A stretch of DNA of 64,000 nucleotides from Bacillota bacterium (GTDB lineage Bacteria; Bacillota; UBA4882; UBA8346). How positions within the stretch are numbered: position 1 is the stretch's first letter; each line of letters begins with the position of its first letter. The notes under the pieces are model-generated. The model saw only the letters and a list, made by a program, of their open reading frames with translations, was not told where the DNA came from and did not search any database. Shown in pieces: positions 32,943 through 41,954 of this stretch. The stretch lies in assembly GCA_023417475.1 (NCBI GenBank), contig JAEZFP010000022.1:8834-72833 (forward strand), written 5' to 3'. A program made the translations under genes and the position numbers.

Positions 32943-34061
32943 TTACGCTTCAAGCGCTTTATAGGACACACATTGCCGTTCGATCAATTCCCAATCCAAT
33001 TCCGCCCCAATCCCGGGGGCCTCCGGAACCGTGATCATTCCCTCCCCGTCAATGGGCAGCCAGCCTTGCATCGGCAGTTGGAAATCGGTTTCCGGTACAA
33101 AATATTCGAAATACTCGCAGTTGCGAATGGCGCACGACACGTGCAGATTGACAATATCCATGTAATTCATGGTGGTGGTATGGATCTCGCAGCGCAATCC
33201 GAACGCCTCGGCCAGATGGGCGATTTTCAGGGTTCCGGTAATGCCGTTTTTCCAGGAAACGTCGGCCCGGACAATATCGGCGGCGTGTTGAGCGATGGCT
33301 TGGGCGACTCCCCAATGGCAACCCCGGGTGGTTTCGGTGGCCGCCACCGGAATATCCAAAGTGCGGCATAATTCCTGATATTTGTACAATTCGAAATCCC
33401 GGAACGGCTCCTCGAACCACCGGTAATTCAACCGTTCCAGCTGCCGGCCGATGACGATCGCCTCATCCAGGCTATACTCCGCCACCGGATCGGAAAACAA
33501 CACATAGTCCGGTCCCACCGCGTCGCGCAACGCCTGATGAATCTCCAGATCCAGCGCCACCGGTCCCGGGGGATGCGCCTTATAGGCTTTAATCCCCTTG
33601 GAACCGTAATATAAGGCTTCCGTCACATATTCTTCGGTCGTCTGATGGAACAGGCCGCTGGCGTAAACCGGCAAACGGTTCCGGTAGGCTCCCAGATACT
33701 TGTACAAGGGCAACCCCGCCGCTTTGGCCGCAATATCCCACAACGCCACATCCACCGGTCCGGTTAAATAGACGGGGAAAAACGCCAGATGACGGTCGAT
33801 ATTCCACAGTTCGTGCCAGATCGCTTCCCGGTCGTAGGGATCCCGTCCCAACAAGATCGGCGCCACATTATCTTGCAGATAAGCCTCGGTGACCGCGCCC
33901 GACCGCGCCGCCAAGGTGGTGGCAACTCCGGTGATCCCCTGGTCGGTGGTGATTTTGATCACGACCACATCCCACGGCATGCTGCTTTTCCCTTGCCGTT
34001 TCTCGTCAAAGAGGCACTGATCGCGCCGGACCCACCAGGATTCGAATTTCGTAATCTTCAT
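32943..34061 (-). CDS. Mandelate racemase/muconate lactonizing enzyme family dehydratase
   Basis: 372-residue enolase-superfamily enzyme. Visible active-site elements: the KAYKAH motif (Lys-x-Lys, about 164-168), metal ligands DPVAEYS (Asp), WFEEPF (Glu) and ATETTRG (Glu), then CEIHTTTMNY (His). The MR-type acid/base pair suggests a sugar-acid dehydratase such as galactonate-, galactarate- or gluconate-type; I cannot choose among them. It lies between the sugar importer and an SDR in the hexuronate operon. Confidence 0.85.
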   Translation of the reverse strand: MKITKFESWWVRRDQCLFDEKRQGKSSMPWDVVVIKITTDQGITGVATTLAARSGAVTEAYLQDNVAPILLGRDPYDREAIWHELWNIDRHLAFFPVYLTGPVDVALWDIAAKAAGLPLYKYLGAYRNRLPVYASGLFHQTTEEYVTEALYYGSKGIKAYKAHPPGPVALDLEIHQALRDAVGPDYVLFSDPVAEYSLDEAIVIGRQLERLNYRWFEEPFRDFELYKYQELCRTLDIPVAATETTRGCHWGVAQAIAQHAADIVRADVSWKNGITGTLKIAHLAEAFGLRCEIHTTTMNYMDIVNLHVSCAIRNCEYFEYFVPETDFQLPMQGWLPIDGEGMITVPEAPGIGAELDWELIERQCVSYKALEA

Positions 34062-34102
34062 TGTAGTCAGTTCCTCGCTTCTTTGCTAGTTCAGACAGGC
34101 GC

Positions 34103-34945
34103 TCATCCTTTGAGCGCGCCTTCCATCAACCCTTTTTCAATAAAGTACTTCTGCATGCTCAAAAAGACGGTTAACAACGGAATCAGCGACAGGGTAATTA
34201 CTGCGCAAAGCGTCCCGTACTGCCATGACGACGCCTCGTCACGCAAGAACGTAATGCCGACCGATAAGGTCTGGGCCGCCGGCGAGCTTGACAGGGTGCG
34301 GGCAAACATAAATTCGCCCCAGACATTGATAAAGGTAAAGATCATCACTACCGCCAAACCGGGCCGGGCCAACGGCAACATAATTTTGGACCAGGTCTGA
34401 AAGAAATTGCAGCCGTCAATCATGGCCGATTCGGCGATTTCATTGGGAATGTTGATAAAGATGCCCCGCATGACAAAGATCGACATCGGCAGATTAATCG
34501 CGATATACGGCAAGATCAATCCCCAATGGGTATTGATCAACCCCATGCGAGTTTCCATGATATAAATCGGAATCAGATAAATCGCGTACGGCAAGGTCAA
34601 AATGATCATCACAAACAGCAAGTAAAGGTTCTTGCCGAAAAACGTCAGTTTGCCAAAGGCGTACCCCATCATTGCGCTCAGCATCATCGTGCCGCCGACG
34701 CTCCACAACGTGATCCAAACCGTGTTGACGAAGAACTTGATAACCTCTTTCATCTGCGTCAGCACCCGGATATAATGCATCAGGGTTATTTGCGTCGGGA
34801 AAATGATGATCCGGCTGGAGTAAATCTCCTTGTCAATTTTCAATGAGGTAATGACCGTCCATAAAAACGGCACCAAAAAGATGAAGGAAATAATGAGCAA
34901 ACTCAAAAACAAGATCGTTTGGGTAATTGTGATCGACTTTTTCAA
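34103..34945 (-). CDS. Sugar ABC transporter permease (MalG class)
   Basis: 280 residues with six transmembrane segments. The EAA loop is EIAESAMIDGCNFFQTWSKIMLP cut around the conserved Gly. The C-terminus ends after a Lys-Gly tail (FIEKGLMEGALKG), usual for MalG-like permeases. Follows the partner permease by 13 bp. Confidence 0.92.
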   Translation of the reverse strand: MKKSITITQTILFLSLLIISFIFLVPFLWTVITSLKIDKEIYSSRIIIFPTQITLMHYIRVLTQMKEVIKFFVNTVWITLWSVGGTMMLSAMMGYAFGKLTFFGKNLYLLFVMIILTLPYAIYLIPIYIMETRMGLINTHWGLILPYIAINLPMSIFVMRGIFINIPNEIAESAMIDGCNFFQTWSKIMLPLARPGLAVVMIFTFINVWGEFMFARTLSSSPAAQTLSVGITFLRDEASSWQYGTLCAVITLSLIPLLTVFLSMQKYFIEKGLMEGALKG

Positions 34946-34958
34946 GGCGTAGCCCTCC

Positions 34959-35894
34959 TTATTCCGTACGGCTAAATTTCAAGTTTAAAAATGAGAGCAC
35001 TAAAATAATCGCCGCCATCACATACGCCATCGCCGAAGCATATCCGATTTCATAAAACTTGAAGGCGTTTTCCCACGTGTACTGATATAATACCAATGTG
35101 GAGGTTCCCGGACCGCCTTGCGTCATAATAAACGGCTGTTCAAAGACTTTGATCGATTGAATGATCGACCAGATGCCGCAGATTACAAAAGTCTCCCGTA
35201 AGTTTGGCAAAATCACGTGAAAGATTTTTTGCCATTCCGAAGCGCCGTCGACCGTGGACGCCTCGTATAATTCCCGGGGAATGCTTTGCAGCCCGGCCAA
35301 ATACAACACCACCAGCATTCCCATGTATTTCCAAAGACTCACTCCCACCAGGCTAAACATCGCCCAATGCGAATCGCCCAGCCAGTTTTTGGCGAGGAAA
35401 CCCAAATGCAGAAAGTCGGTTAGGAAAAAGTTGAATAAGCCGTAATTCTCATTGAGAATCCATTGGAAAACAATTCCGCTCAACGATAACGGAATGACCA
35501 CCGGCAGAAAGATCGACGTCCGGAAAAAACCCGACCAGGGCAGCCGTTTGTCGAGGATAATCGCAATCGCCAATGACACCACCATGATCAACGAAAAAAA
35601 GATGACGCTGAAAAACATGGTGTTCCAAAAAGCCACAATAAACGAACTGTCGCTGAACATTTTAATAAAGTTCTCGAAACCGGCGAAGGTCGGTTTGGGG
35701 TCGAAGGCAAAATTATACCGGCAAAAACTTAAGTAAAGGGAGTTAAACAACGGATAAATCATGAAAACAAAAATGAAGATGAAACCGGGCATCAGGAAGA
35801 AATAACCGGGAATCTGCTGTTTCATCCATTGGCGAACCGCATTGCGCTGGGGCTGGGGCTGGGTCGTCCTGGGTTCTGACGGAATTTTGTTCAA
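34959..35894 (-). CDS. Sugar ABC transporter permease (MalF/UgpA class)
   Basis: About 311 residues with six transmembrane segments and the EAA loop LYEASTVDGASEWQKIFHVI. I choose the TTG at 35894 because GGGAGG lies seven bases upstream; the ATG at 35939 lies inside an intergenic hairpin. Forms the channel with the 34103-34945 product. The importer ATPase is not encoded in this operon; a shared MsiK-type ATPase elsewhere would be needed. Confidence 0.9.
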   Translation of the reverse strand: MNKIPSEPRTTQPQPQRNAVRQWMKQQIPGYFFLMPGFIFIFVFMIYPLFNSLYLSFCRYNFAFDPKPTFAGFENFIKMFSDSSFIVAFWNTMFFSVIFFSLIMVVSLAIAIILDKRLPWSGFFRTSIFLPVVIPLSLSGIVFQWILNENYGLFNFFLTDFLHLGFLAKNWLGDSHWAMFSLVGVSLWKYMGMLVVLYLAGLQSIPRELYEASTVDGASEWQKIFHVILPNLRETFVICGIWSIIQSIKVFEQPFIMTQGGPGTSTLVLYQYTWENAFKFYEIGYASAMAYVMAAIILVLSFLNLKFSRTE

Positions 35895-35923
35895 AATAAT
35901 CCCTCCCGGGTGTAGAAATACAC

Positions 35924-35947
35924 CGAGGGCTTTTGGCAAAGCCCTCG
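35924..35947 (-). promoter_or_regulatory. Intergenic stem-loop after the binding-protein gene
   Basis: A perfect 10-bp stem CGAGGGCTTT / AAAGCCCTCG with a 4-nt loop and no T-run on the minus strand. Such hairpins between binding-protein and permease genes often stabilise the upstream mRNA end and keep permease levels low. Confidence 0.6.
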
Positions 35948-35956
35948 ATCCAATGG

Positions 35957-37249
35957 TTACTGAGCTTTCATGCCAATCGATTGATCCAGGGAATCAATGG
36001 TCTTTTTCAGCGTGTTCGCGGTCTCGTCGACCGTCTGTTTTTCAGTGAGGCATTTTTGAATCTCAACTTGCATGGTCCGTTCCAACTTGTTCCAATCTTT
36101 GTACAGCGGGAAGGTGACGCTTTTGTTGACCGTGTCCAAAACCATTTTCCATTGCGGCGACAGCGCTTGTTTGTAATGGGACGCGATCGGCGACATCTTA
36201 CCGAATTTATTCATGGCATAAAGTTGGAAGTCGCGGCTCATCAGTTCCTCTTTAATGAATTGCTTCGCCAGGGTCTGTTCGGGAGAGGTTCTGGGGATGA
36301 CGATTCCCTGCGTGTATACGAAAGAACCGTTTTTGTCCGTGCCGGGAATGGGGATTACGCCCACATTGTCGTCGCCCAGCAATCCGCCGGCTTCAACCCA
36401 GCGGGAAGCGGCCGATAAATGCATCGCCACTTTTCCGGCTTTGAAATTGGTCCGGCCGGCGTCCATATCGGCAAAGGTGTCAACCGGGGTGTATCCGTCT
36501 TTGACCAATTTCCGCCAAACGCTCAATACTGACTTGGCCTCTTTACTTGTAAAATCGACCGTCTTTTTATTGGATTCGTAAAAACTGCCCTTCACCCCTT
36601 GCAAACAGGCCAAATAGGAATGGGCCATGAAGTTGGCGCCCCAATCGATGGAAAGCCCGGTCTGGACCACCTTGCCGTTGTCGACGATGGTTGCTTTTTT
36701 GGCGAACTCCGCCAATTCATTCCAGGTTTTCGGAGTGAGGACGTTGCCGTCTTTGTCGACCAAACCGGCGTTTTTCATCAATTTTTTATTGACGACGATG
36801 AACATGACTTCGCCCATCATCGGGAGCATATACTGTTTACCGCCGATATTGCCCAATTTGAGAATCGAGGGGACAAAATCGGATTTCTTCAGATTTTTGT
36901 CAAAAAAACCGGAGTCAAAATTGATGATGTAATTTTGGGCCGCAAAAATAACCGCCTGCGCCGGAAGGGGTCCGATCACCAAATCGCTGCCGGTTTTTCC
37001 TTGGGACCATTGTAAAATGTAGGTTGTCGCATCGGAGTTGTCGACCTTTTCAAAACTGACTTTCACGTCCGGGTGAGTTTTCATAAAATGTTCCGCGGCT
37101 TCATTTAATTGATATTTACCGAAGAACCAGGCCTGCGCGCTAATGCGCAACTCTTTCGGCGCCGCCAGTCCCAACGCGCTAAAGGCCGTGCAGAGAATTG
37201 CCAGCAATAAAACCGTGCCGATCATCCTGATTTGATTTCGTTTCACCAT
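35957..37249 (-). CDS. Sugar ABC transporter substrate-binding protein
   Basis: 430-residue extracellular binding protein (SBP_bac_1 type). The N-terminal signal segment (IRMIGTVLLLAILCTAFSAL) ends near LAAP; the mature part starts with LRISAQAWFFGKYQ, and later contains GKVAMHLSAASRW. The ligand is probably a hexuronate, oligogalacturonide or related sugar acid, by operon context. It is followed by a stem-loop separating it from the permeases. Confidence 0.9.
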   Translation of the reverse strand: MVKRNQIRMIGTVLLLAILCTAFSALGLAAPKELRISAQAWFFGKYQLNEAAEHFMKTHPDVKVSFEKVDNSDATTYILQWSQGKTGSDLVIGPLPAQAVIFAAQNYIINFDSGFFDKNLKKSDFVPSILKLGNIGGKQYMLPMMGEVMFIVVNKKLMKNAGLVDKDGNVLTPKTWNELAEFAKKATIVDNGKVVQTGLSIDWGANFMAHSYLACLQGVKGSFYESNKKTVDFTSKEAKSVLSVWRKLVKDGYTPVDTFADMDAGRTNFKAGKVAMHLSAASRWVEAGGLLGDDNVGVIPIPGTDKNGSFVYTQGIVIPRTSPEQTLAKQFIKEELMSRDFQLYAMNKFGKMSPIASHYKQALSPQWKMVLDTVNKSVTFPLYKDWNKLERTMQVEIQKCLTEKQTVDETANTLKKTIDSLDQSIGMKAQ

Positions 37250-37324
37250 CTGGATTGATTCCTCCCTTTATTTTTTTTCGGCATATAAATTTGCCGAATT
37301 CTAACGATTTCACTGTTTCCCGTC

Positions 37325-38095
37325 CTAAAAACCGATCAGCGCTCCGCCGTCGACCGGCAAAACCACGCCGTTGACAAATCCGGCCGCCGGGGAAGACAAA
37401 TACACCGCGGCCCAGCCAATATCTTCAGCCGCGCCAAATTTGGCCATCGGCGTCCGGCCGAGAATCTTATTGCGGCGCACTTCGTCGCCGTCCACCGCTT
37501 GGTGGAGCATCGGCGTGTCGATCCACCCGGGCGCAATCCCGTTGACTCGGATGCCGTAGCGGGAGATTTCCGTGGCCAGCGTGCGCACCATTCCCAAATA
37601 ACCCGATTTGGCGCAGGAATAAGCGATGACATAGGGTTGACCGATGAACGCGGTCATCGACGCTTGAAAAATAATGCTGCCCTTGCCGTTGGCCTTCATA
37701 TGCGGCACCAACGCCCGGGTTAACGCGAACGCGCCCATGATATGGACATCGATCACCTTGCGAAAATCGGCGTCGCTGGTCTCCTCGATCGGTTTTTTAC
37801 AATGAACGCCGGCGTTGTTGACCAAGATCGTAACCGGTCCGATGGTATCAACAATCTCTTGCACCAACCCATCGGTTTCGGCGGTGGCGGTAATGTCGAA
37901 CTGGCGATAGTGCGCTTGCGGACCCAACGCCGCGCAGGCCGCAGTCCCCTTCGCTTCATCTTCCAGACCGACGATGACCACTTCGGCCCCGGCGGCGATA
38001 AAACACTCGGCCATGGCGTAACCCAATCCGGTGGTTCCCCCGGTGATCAGCGCCCGCTCGCCCGCCAATCCAAACATTTCGTGATAGTTTCTCAT
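37325..38095 (-). CDS. SDR-family oxidoreductase
   Basis: About 256 residues. TGGTTGLG cofactor loop, NNAG, and catalytic ASMTAF Ser with YSCAK (Tyr-x3-Lys). The ATG at 38095 follows GAGGTG and overlaps the UxaA stop by four bases; the GTG three codons earlier is less likely. It may replace the usual tagaturonate/fructuronate reductase (UxaB/UxuB), which is absent from this operon, and so supply altronate for the adjacent UxaA. This role is inferred from position. Confidence 0.88.
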   Translation of the reverse strand: MRNYHEMFGLAGERALITGGTTGLGYAMAECFIAAGAEVVIVGLEDEAKGTAACAALGPQAHYRQFDITATAETDGLVQEIVDTIGPVTILVNNAGVHCKKPIEETSDADFRKVIDVHIMGAFALTRALVPHMKANGKGSIIFQASMTAFIGQPYVIAYSCAKSGYLGMVRTLATEISRYGIRVNGIAPGWIDTPMLHQAVDGDEVRRNKILGRTPMAKFGAAEDIGWAAVYLSSPAAGFVNGVVLPVDGGALIGF

Positions 38096-39312
38096 CGACT
38101 GCACCTCGTTGTAGAAATTTCCGGATTTTGGTATTTGTAGGGGATGAAATATTCTTTGTGCCCCAACCGTTCCGATTGGGTCGGTTCGCCGGAGCAGACC
38201 GCCGCCACCGTGGCCAACAGTTCGTCACCGAGTTCCTCAAGGGTTTTTTCCCCCGTCAACGCCGGTCCGGCATTGAAATCCAGATCGTCGCTCATGCTCA
38301 AGTAGGTATGGTCATTGCCGGTGATTTTGATTACCGGCGCAACCGCGCTGCCAACCACCGTGCCCCGGCCGGTTACCAGGAAAACCACTTGCGCCCCGGA
38401 ACAGATCAGATCCATTAACCCTTCGTTGTCGTTGGGGTTGGTATAGCCAAATTGCATCCAATGCGGATCGGGAATGCTGTCCAGCAACCAAAGCCCCTTG
38501 GCGTCGGGGTTTTGCCCCACTTTCAACACGCCCTCGATCGGCTTGGAACCGCTTTTGGCGAACGCTCCCATGCTTTTTTCTTCAATTGTCGTCAGTCCGC
38601 CGACAAAATTGCCGGGCGAAATGGAAAATTGCCGGACCGCCTTGCAATATTCCAACGCCTTATCGTAGGTGCAAGCCAGCTCCCGCTGGGCCTGCTCGGT
38701 GCGGCCGCGGATGATCAGCAACTCCCGCAGCCCGATCGCTTCCGCGACTTCCTCAAAAATCGCGGCGCCGCCCCAATCGACCAACCGGTCAAACGCTTTG
38801 CCGACCACCACATTGCCGGCCAAACCGGAGGTAAAATCGGACCCGCCGCATTCGGCGCCGATAATCAGGTCAGCCATTCCCATCGGCGCCCGGGGCGTTT
38901 CGACCGCCAACCGTTCCAGCATGGTTTGGACGATCGCCTGACCCCGCGCCACGGTTTTCCGGGTACCGCCGCATTCCTGGATTAAAAGCCAGTCGCTGAG
39001 TTTTCCGGCGGCGGCGGCTTTCTCCGCCAATAGTTGCGCCTGAACATATTCGCACCCGAGACCGACCGGCAAAACCGCTCCCACGTTGGGATGGCGGATC
39101 AACGCCAATAACATCCGGACTGCGTATTCATTGTCGGTGCATCCGGTAAAACCGACCACGTCCACCGCGGCGTCGGGAAACGCCGCGCCGATCTTTTTGG
39201 CGACAAACGCCGAGCATTCCACGGTGTAAATTACCAACACCTTATTGCGGATTCCTTTGGCGCCGTCAGCGCGCAGAAAACCTTGCCAGGTCGCCGTGCT
39301 TTGGAGCGTCAT
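38092..39312 (-). CDS. uxaA: Altronate dehydratase family, large part (UxaA C-terminal)
   Basis: About 406 residues of the UxaA/galactarate dehydratase C-terminal family. VVGFTGCTDNEYA, LPVGLGCEYVQA, ECGGTRKT and AECGGSDFTSG carry the conserved cysteines and glycines of the iron-dependent active site. The product would be 2-keto-3-deoxygluconate from altronate. The ATG at 39312 has GGAAGGA upstream. The N-terminal SAF-domain part is encoded separately just upstream, a known split form. Confidence 0.88.
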   Translation of the reverse strand: MTLQSTATWQGFLRADGAKGIRNKVLVIYTVECSAFVAKKIGAAFPDAAVDVVGFTGCTDNEYAVRMLLALIRHPNVGAVLPVGLGCEYVQAQLLAEKAAAAGKLSDWLLIQECGGTRKTVARGQAIVQTMLERLAVETPRAPMGMADLIIGAECGGSDFTSGLAGNVVVGKAFDRLVDWGGAAIFEEVAEAIGLRELLIIRGRTEQAQRELACTYDKALEYCKAVRQFSISPGNFVGGLTTIEEKSMGAFAKSGSKPIEGVLKVGQNPDAKGLWLLDSIPDPHWMQFGYTNPNDNEGLMDLICSGAQVVFLVTGRGTVVGSAVAPVIKITGNDHTYLSMSDDLDFNAGPALTGEKTLEELGDELLATVAAVCSGEPTQSERLGHKEYFIPYKYQNPEISTTRCSR

Positions 39313-39359
39313 CGTCTCAATCCTTCCGTCTAAAGTCATCACCACGGTATTCACCGCGC

Positions 39360-39713
39360 TTATTCGTATTTGAGATCGGTCGGCACGCCGGTATTCACGT
39401 CGAGGGTCGCCGAACGCTCGTCATATAGGCTTTTGCAGTTATGGAGGTGGACCCATTCCCCTTTTGCGATCAGCCGGGTTGCCTTGCCAATTACGACGCC
39501 GTATTTGACAATCGGCTCATCCTCCAGAATCAGCCGGTTGGCCAGTTTATGTCCGGTCCGGACCGGGGCGGCGATCTCCATTTCCGTCGCGGCAGTTTCA
39601 CCGGTGATCTTCACTTTGCCCGGGTTCAACTCCGCCAGCGCCGTACAGACATTATCGTTTTTTTCGATTTGAAAACAGCTTTGTTGAAACCGTTCTTCCG
39701 TCAAATTCGTCAC
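39360..39713 (-). CDS. Altronate dehydratase family, small SAF-domain part
   Basis: About 117 residues forming an SAF domain (DNVCTALAELNPGKV, LILEDEPIVKYGVVIGKAT, WVHLHN), the N-terminal domain of UxaA. The start is GTG at 39713, or the TTG one codon earlier; the ribosome site (AGGACAGG) is weak. It is seven bases downstream of uxaC and pairs with the large UxaA part. Confidence 0.88.
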   Translation of the reverse strand: MTNLTEERFQQSCFQIEKNDNVCTALAELNPGKVKITGETAATEMEIAAPVRTGHKLANRLILEDEPIVKYGVVIGKATRLIAKGEWVHLHNCKSLYDERSATLDVNTGVPTDLKYE

Positions 39714-39722
39714 CAACCTGTC

Positions 39723-41114
39723 CTAGAGTCCGAAGTAACGCTCCGCGTTGTAGAAACAAATGTCTTGGACCGTTGCTCCCAATAAGCTCAGATCCCGGGG
39801 CAACCGGCCGGAGTCGACCCAGCCGCCCAACAGATTGCAAAGAATCCGCCGGAAATACTCATGGCGCGGATAGGAAATAAAACTCCGGGAATCGGTCAGC
39901 ATCCCCACAAACCGGCTGAGCAGTCCCAAATTGGCCAATGCCTGAAGTTGCCGGTTAATCCCATCCTCGGTGTCGTTAAACCACCAACCGGAACCGAACT
40001 GGATTTTCCCGGCGCTCAAACCGTCCTGGAAATTGCCGATCATCGTCCCGATCACCTCATTGTCGCTGGGATTGAGGCAATAAAGGATCGTCCGGGGCAA
40101 CTCGTCCTGTTGATCAAGAGCGTCGAGCAGTAACGCCAATGGCTTGGCGAACGGCGTGTCCCCGATCGAATCATAACCGAAGACATTTTTCATCCGGCTG
40201 TTATTGAAGCGCATCGCGCCGATATGCAGTTGCATCGCCCAATCCAGCCGCTGGTATAACCGGCCAAGGAACAGGAGGGTTTCGGTTTTAAAGATCGCGG
40301 CCTCGGTTGCGGTCAACGATTCTCCGCTGATGCGTTTCGCAAAGATCGCCGCCGTCGCGCCGGGAACTTCCCGGACATACGTCACTTCGTCCAGGGCGTG
40401 ATCAGACAAACGGCAACCCATTTGGTGAAAATAGCGGACCCGCGTTTCCAACGCTTCCAAAAACCGCTGATAGGAATCGCCGACGGCTATACCGGAAACC
40501 TCCTCCAACTGCCCGATCCAAGCCGGAAAATCGCTTTTGGTTATCTCCAAGGCCACATCCGGCCGGAAAGCCGTCGATACTTTTACCGGAAAGCCGGCCG
40601 CCTGCCCAATCCGGCGGTGATGGCCCAAATCATCCAGCGGTTCTTCCGTCGTGACTAAAACCGCCACATTGGAACGTTGAATCAAACTTCGCACTGCAAA
40701 GTCGGGCTGACGCAACTGGGCGTTGCATTGCTCCCAAATCTCGCGCGCGCTTGCGGCATTCAACAGTTTCTCGATGCCGAAATAGCGACGCAACTCCAAG
40801 TGGGACCAGTGATATAAGGGATTGCCGATACATTTGGGCAACGTCTCCGCCCAAGCCGAAAACTTTTCGAAAGCGGAAGCGTCGCCGGTAACATACCGCT
40901 CGGGAATGCCGTTGCTCCGCATCGCCCGCCATTTATAGTGATCTCCGCCCAACCATAATTCGGTCAGATCCGTAAACTGACGGTTGGACGCGATCTCCGC
41001 CGGAGGAATATGGCAATGATAATCATAGATGGGTAGCTCCGCGGCATAGGTGTGGTAAAGCTCTTGCGCCGTCGCCGTATCGAGTAGAAAATTTGCGTCT
41101 AAAAATTCGGGCAT
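39723..41114 (-). CDS. uxaC: Glucuronate/galacturonate isomerase
   Basis: 463 residues, the usual UxaC length. N-terminal YDYHCHIPPAEIASNRQF carries the HxH metal motif of the amidohydrolase-like fold; YHWSHLELRRYF and HIGAMRFNNSRM are family-typical. Isomerises D-glucuronate to D-fructuronate and D-galacturonate to D-tagaturonate, the entry step of hexuronate breakdown. It identifies the operon as hexuronate-related. Confidence 0.94.
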   Translation of the reverse strand: MPEFLDANFLLDTATAQELYHTYAAELPIYDYHCHIPPAEIASNRQFTDLTELWLGGDHYKWRAMRSNGIPERYVTGDASAFEKFSAWAETLPKCIGNPLYHWSHLELRRYFGIEKLLNAASAREIWEQCNAQLRQPDFAVRSLIQRSNVAVLVTTEEPLDDLGHHRRIGQAAGFPVKVSTAFRPDVALEITKSDFPAWIGQLEEVSGIAVGDSYQRFLEALETRVRYFHQMGCRLSDHALDEVTYVREVPGATAAIFAKRISGESLTATEAAIFKTETLLFLGRLYQRLDWAMQLHIGAMRFNNSRMKNVFGYDSIGDTPFAKPLALLLDALDQQDELPRTILYCLNPSDNEVIGTMIGNFQDGLSAGKIQFGSGWWFNDTEDGINRQLQALANLGLLSRFVGMLTDSRSFISYPRHEYFRRILCNLLGGWVDSGRLPRDLSLLGATVQDICFYNAERYFGL

Positions 41115-41166
41115 AGCCGTCTCCTTTTGTTGCTACTTTGTAACCGAATTAACCTATTGGTAACCT

Positions 41167-41832
41167 TTACAAAATTCCAAAATGCTTAAATGCGTCCGTG
41201 CTCGACATGCCGTTTTCAATGGCTTTGCGAACCACTTTTTCGCCCCGCGCCTTTTCCAAGGCCAACTCAATCACTTCCGCCTCCAACGCTTTGGGAACGG
41301 CCAACACACCGTCAAGATCACCGAAGATCAAATCGCCCGGCTCAACCCAGACCCCGCCGATCTCAATCGGCCTCCGGTAGCTCGCCACCTGGGTTCGGAC
41401 CGAAGAGTCCTGGGCATAGCGACCCCGGGCGAAAACCGGCCAATTCTGTTCCAACACTTTGGGAGTATCCCGCAGAAAACCGTTGATCACCGCGCCAACC
41501 GCGCCCCGTTTCTTCGCGGTCGCCGTTAACAGCTCCCCCCAATAGGCGCAGCGCATTTCGCCGCCACTGGCCAGATAAATCTCCCCGGCTTCCAACTGAT
41601 CGAGGGCTTCGGTCAACAATCCGAACGGCTTGGGTTGCGGGCCATACACATCAATCATCAATACCGGCATCGCCCGGCCGACCAGGATCATCTCCTCCCG
41701 CAAAGGTTGGACCGCTTGCGGCAAAAATTGATGAAATTTGCCCTTTTGATCCAAAATATCGCCGACGACCGGAGTGTACAATTCTTGTTTAATTAAGGCA
41801 AAAAGTTCCTGATCGTTTTTCCATTCTGGCAT
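41167..41832 (-). CDS. RraA-family protein, possible aldolase or decarboxylase
   Basis: About 221 residues of the RraA/4-hydroxy-4-methyl-2-oxoglutarate aldolase family: YTPVVGDILDQKG, GGEMRCAYWGELLTATAKKRGAVG and GFLRDT match conserved segments, and the Asp of IFGDLDGVLAVP is typical. In sugar-acid clusters such proteins may cleave or decarboxylate 2-keto acids; here it might replace the missing KdgK/KdgA step, which is speculative. The first gene of the operon. The start is taken at 41832, where family similarity begins; the ATG at 41850 is also in frame. Confidence 0.8.
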   Translation of the reverse strand: MPEWKNDQELFALIKQELYTPVVGDILDQKGKFHQFLPQAVQPLREEMILVGRAMPVLMIDVYGPQPKPFGLLTEALDQLEAGEIYLASGGEMRCAYWGELLTATAKKRGAVGAVINGFLRDTPKVLEQNWPVFARGRYAQDSSVRTQVASYRRPIEIGGVWVEPGDLIFGDLDGVLAVPKALEAEVIELALEKARGEKVVRKAIENGMSSTDAFKHFGIL

Positions 41833-41851
41833 CGTTTTCATCTCTTTCATA

Positions 41852-41879
41852 TTGATTTATAACTTTTTTGTAATATAAT
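41852..41879 (+). promoter_or_regulatory. Promoter of the AraC-family gene
   Basis: -35 TTGATT (41852-41857), 16-bp spacer, -10 TATAAT (41874-41879), about 75 bp before the start codon. It lies in the divergent region shared with the hexuronate operon, whose own promoter I could not place with confidence. Confidence 0.6.
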
Positions 41880-41954
41880 TATAGAATAGATTTAACGTGA
41901 TTTCATTACGAATAATTGACTGAAAATATATAAAAATTGCATCGGAGAAAATTG

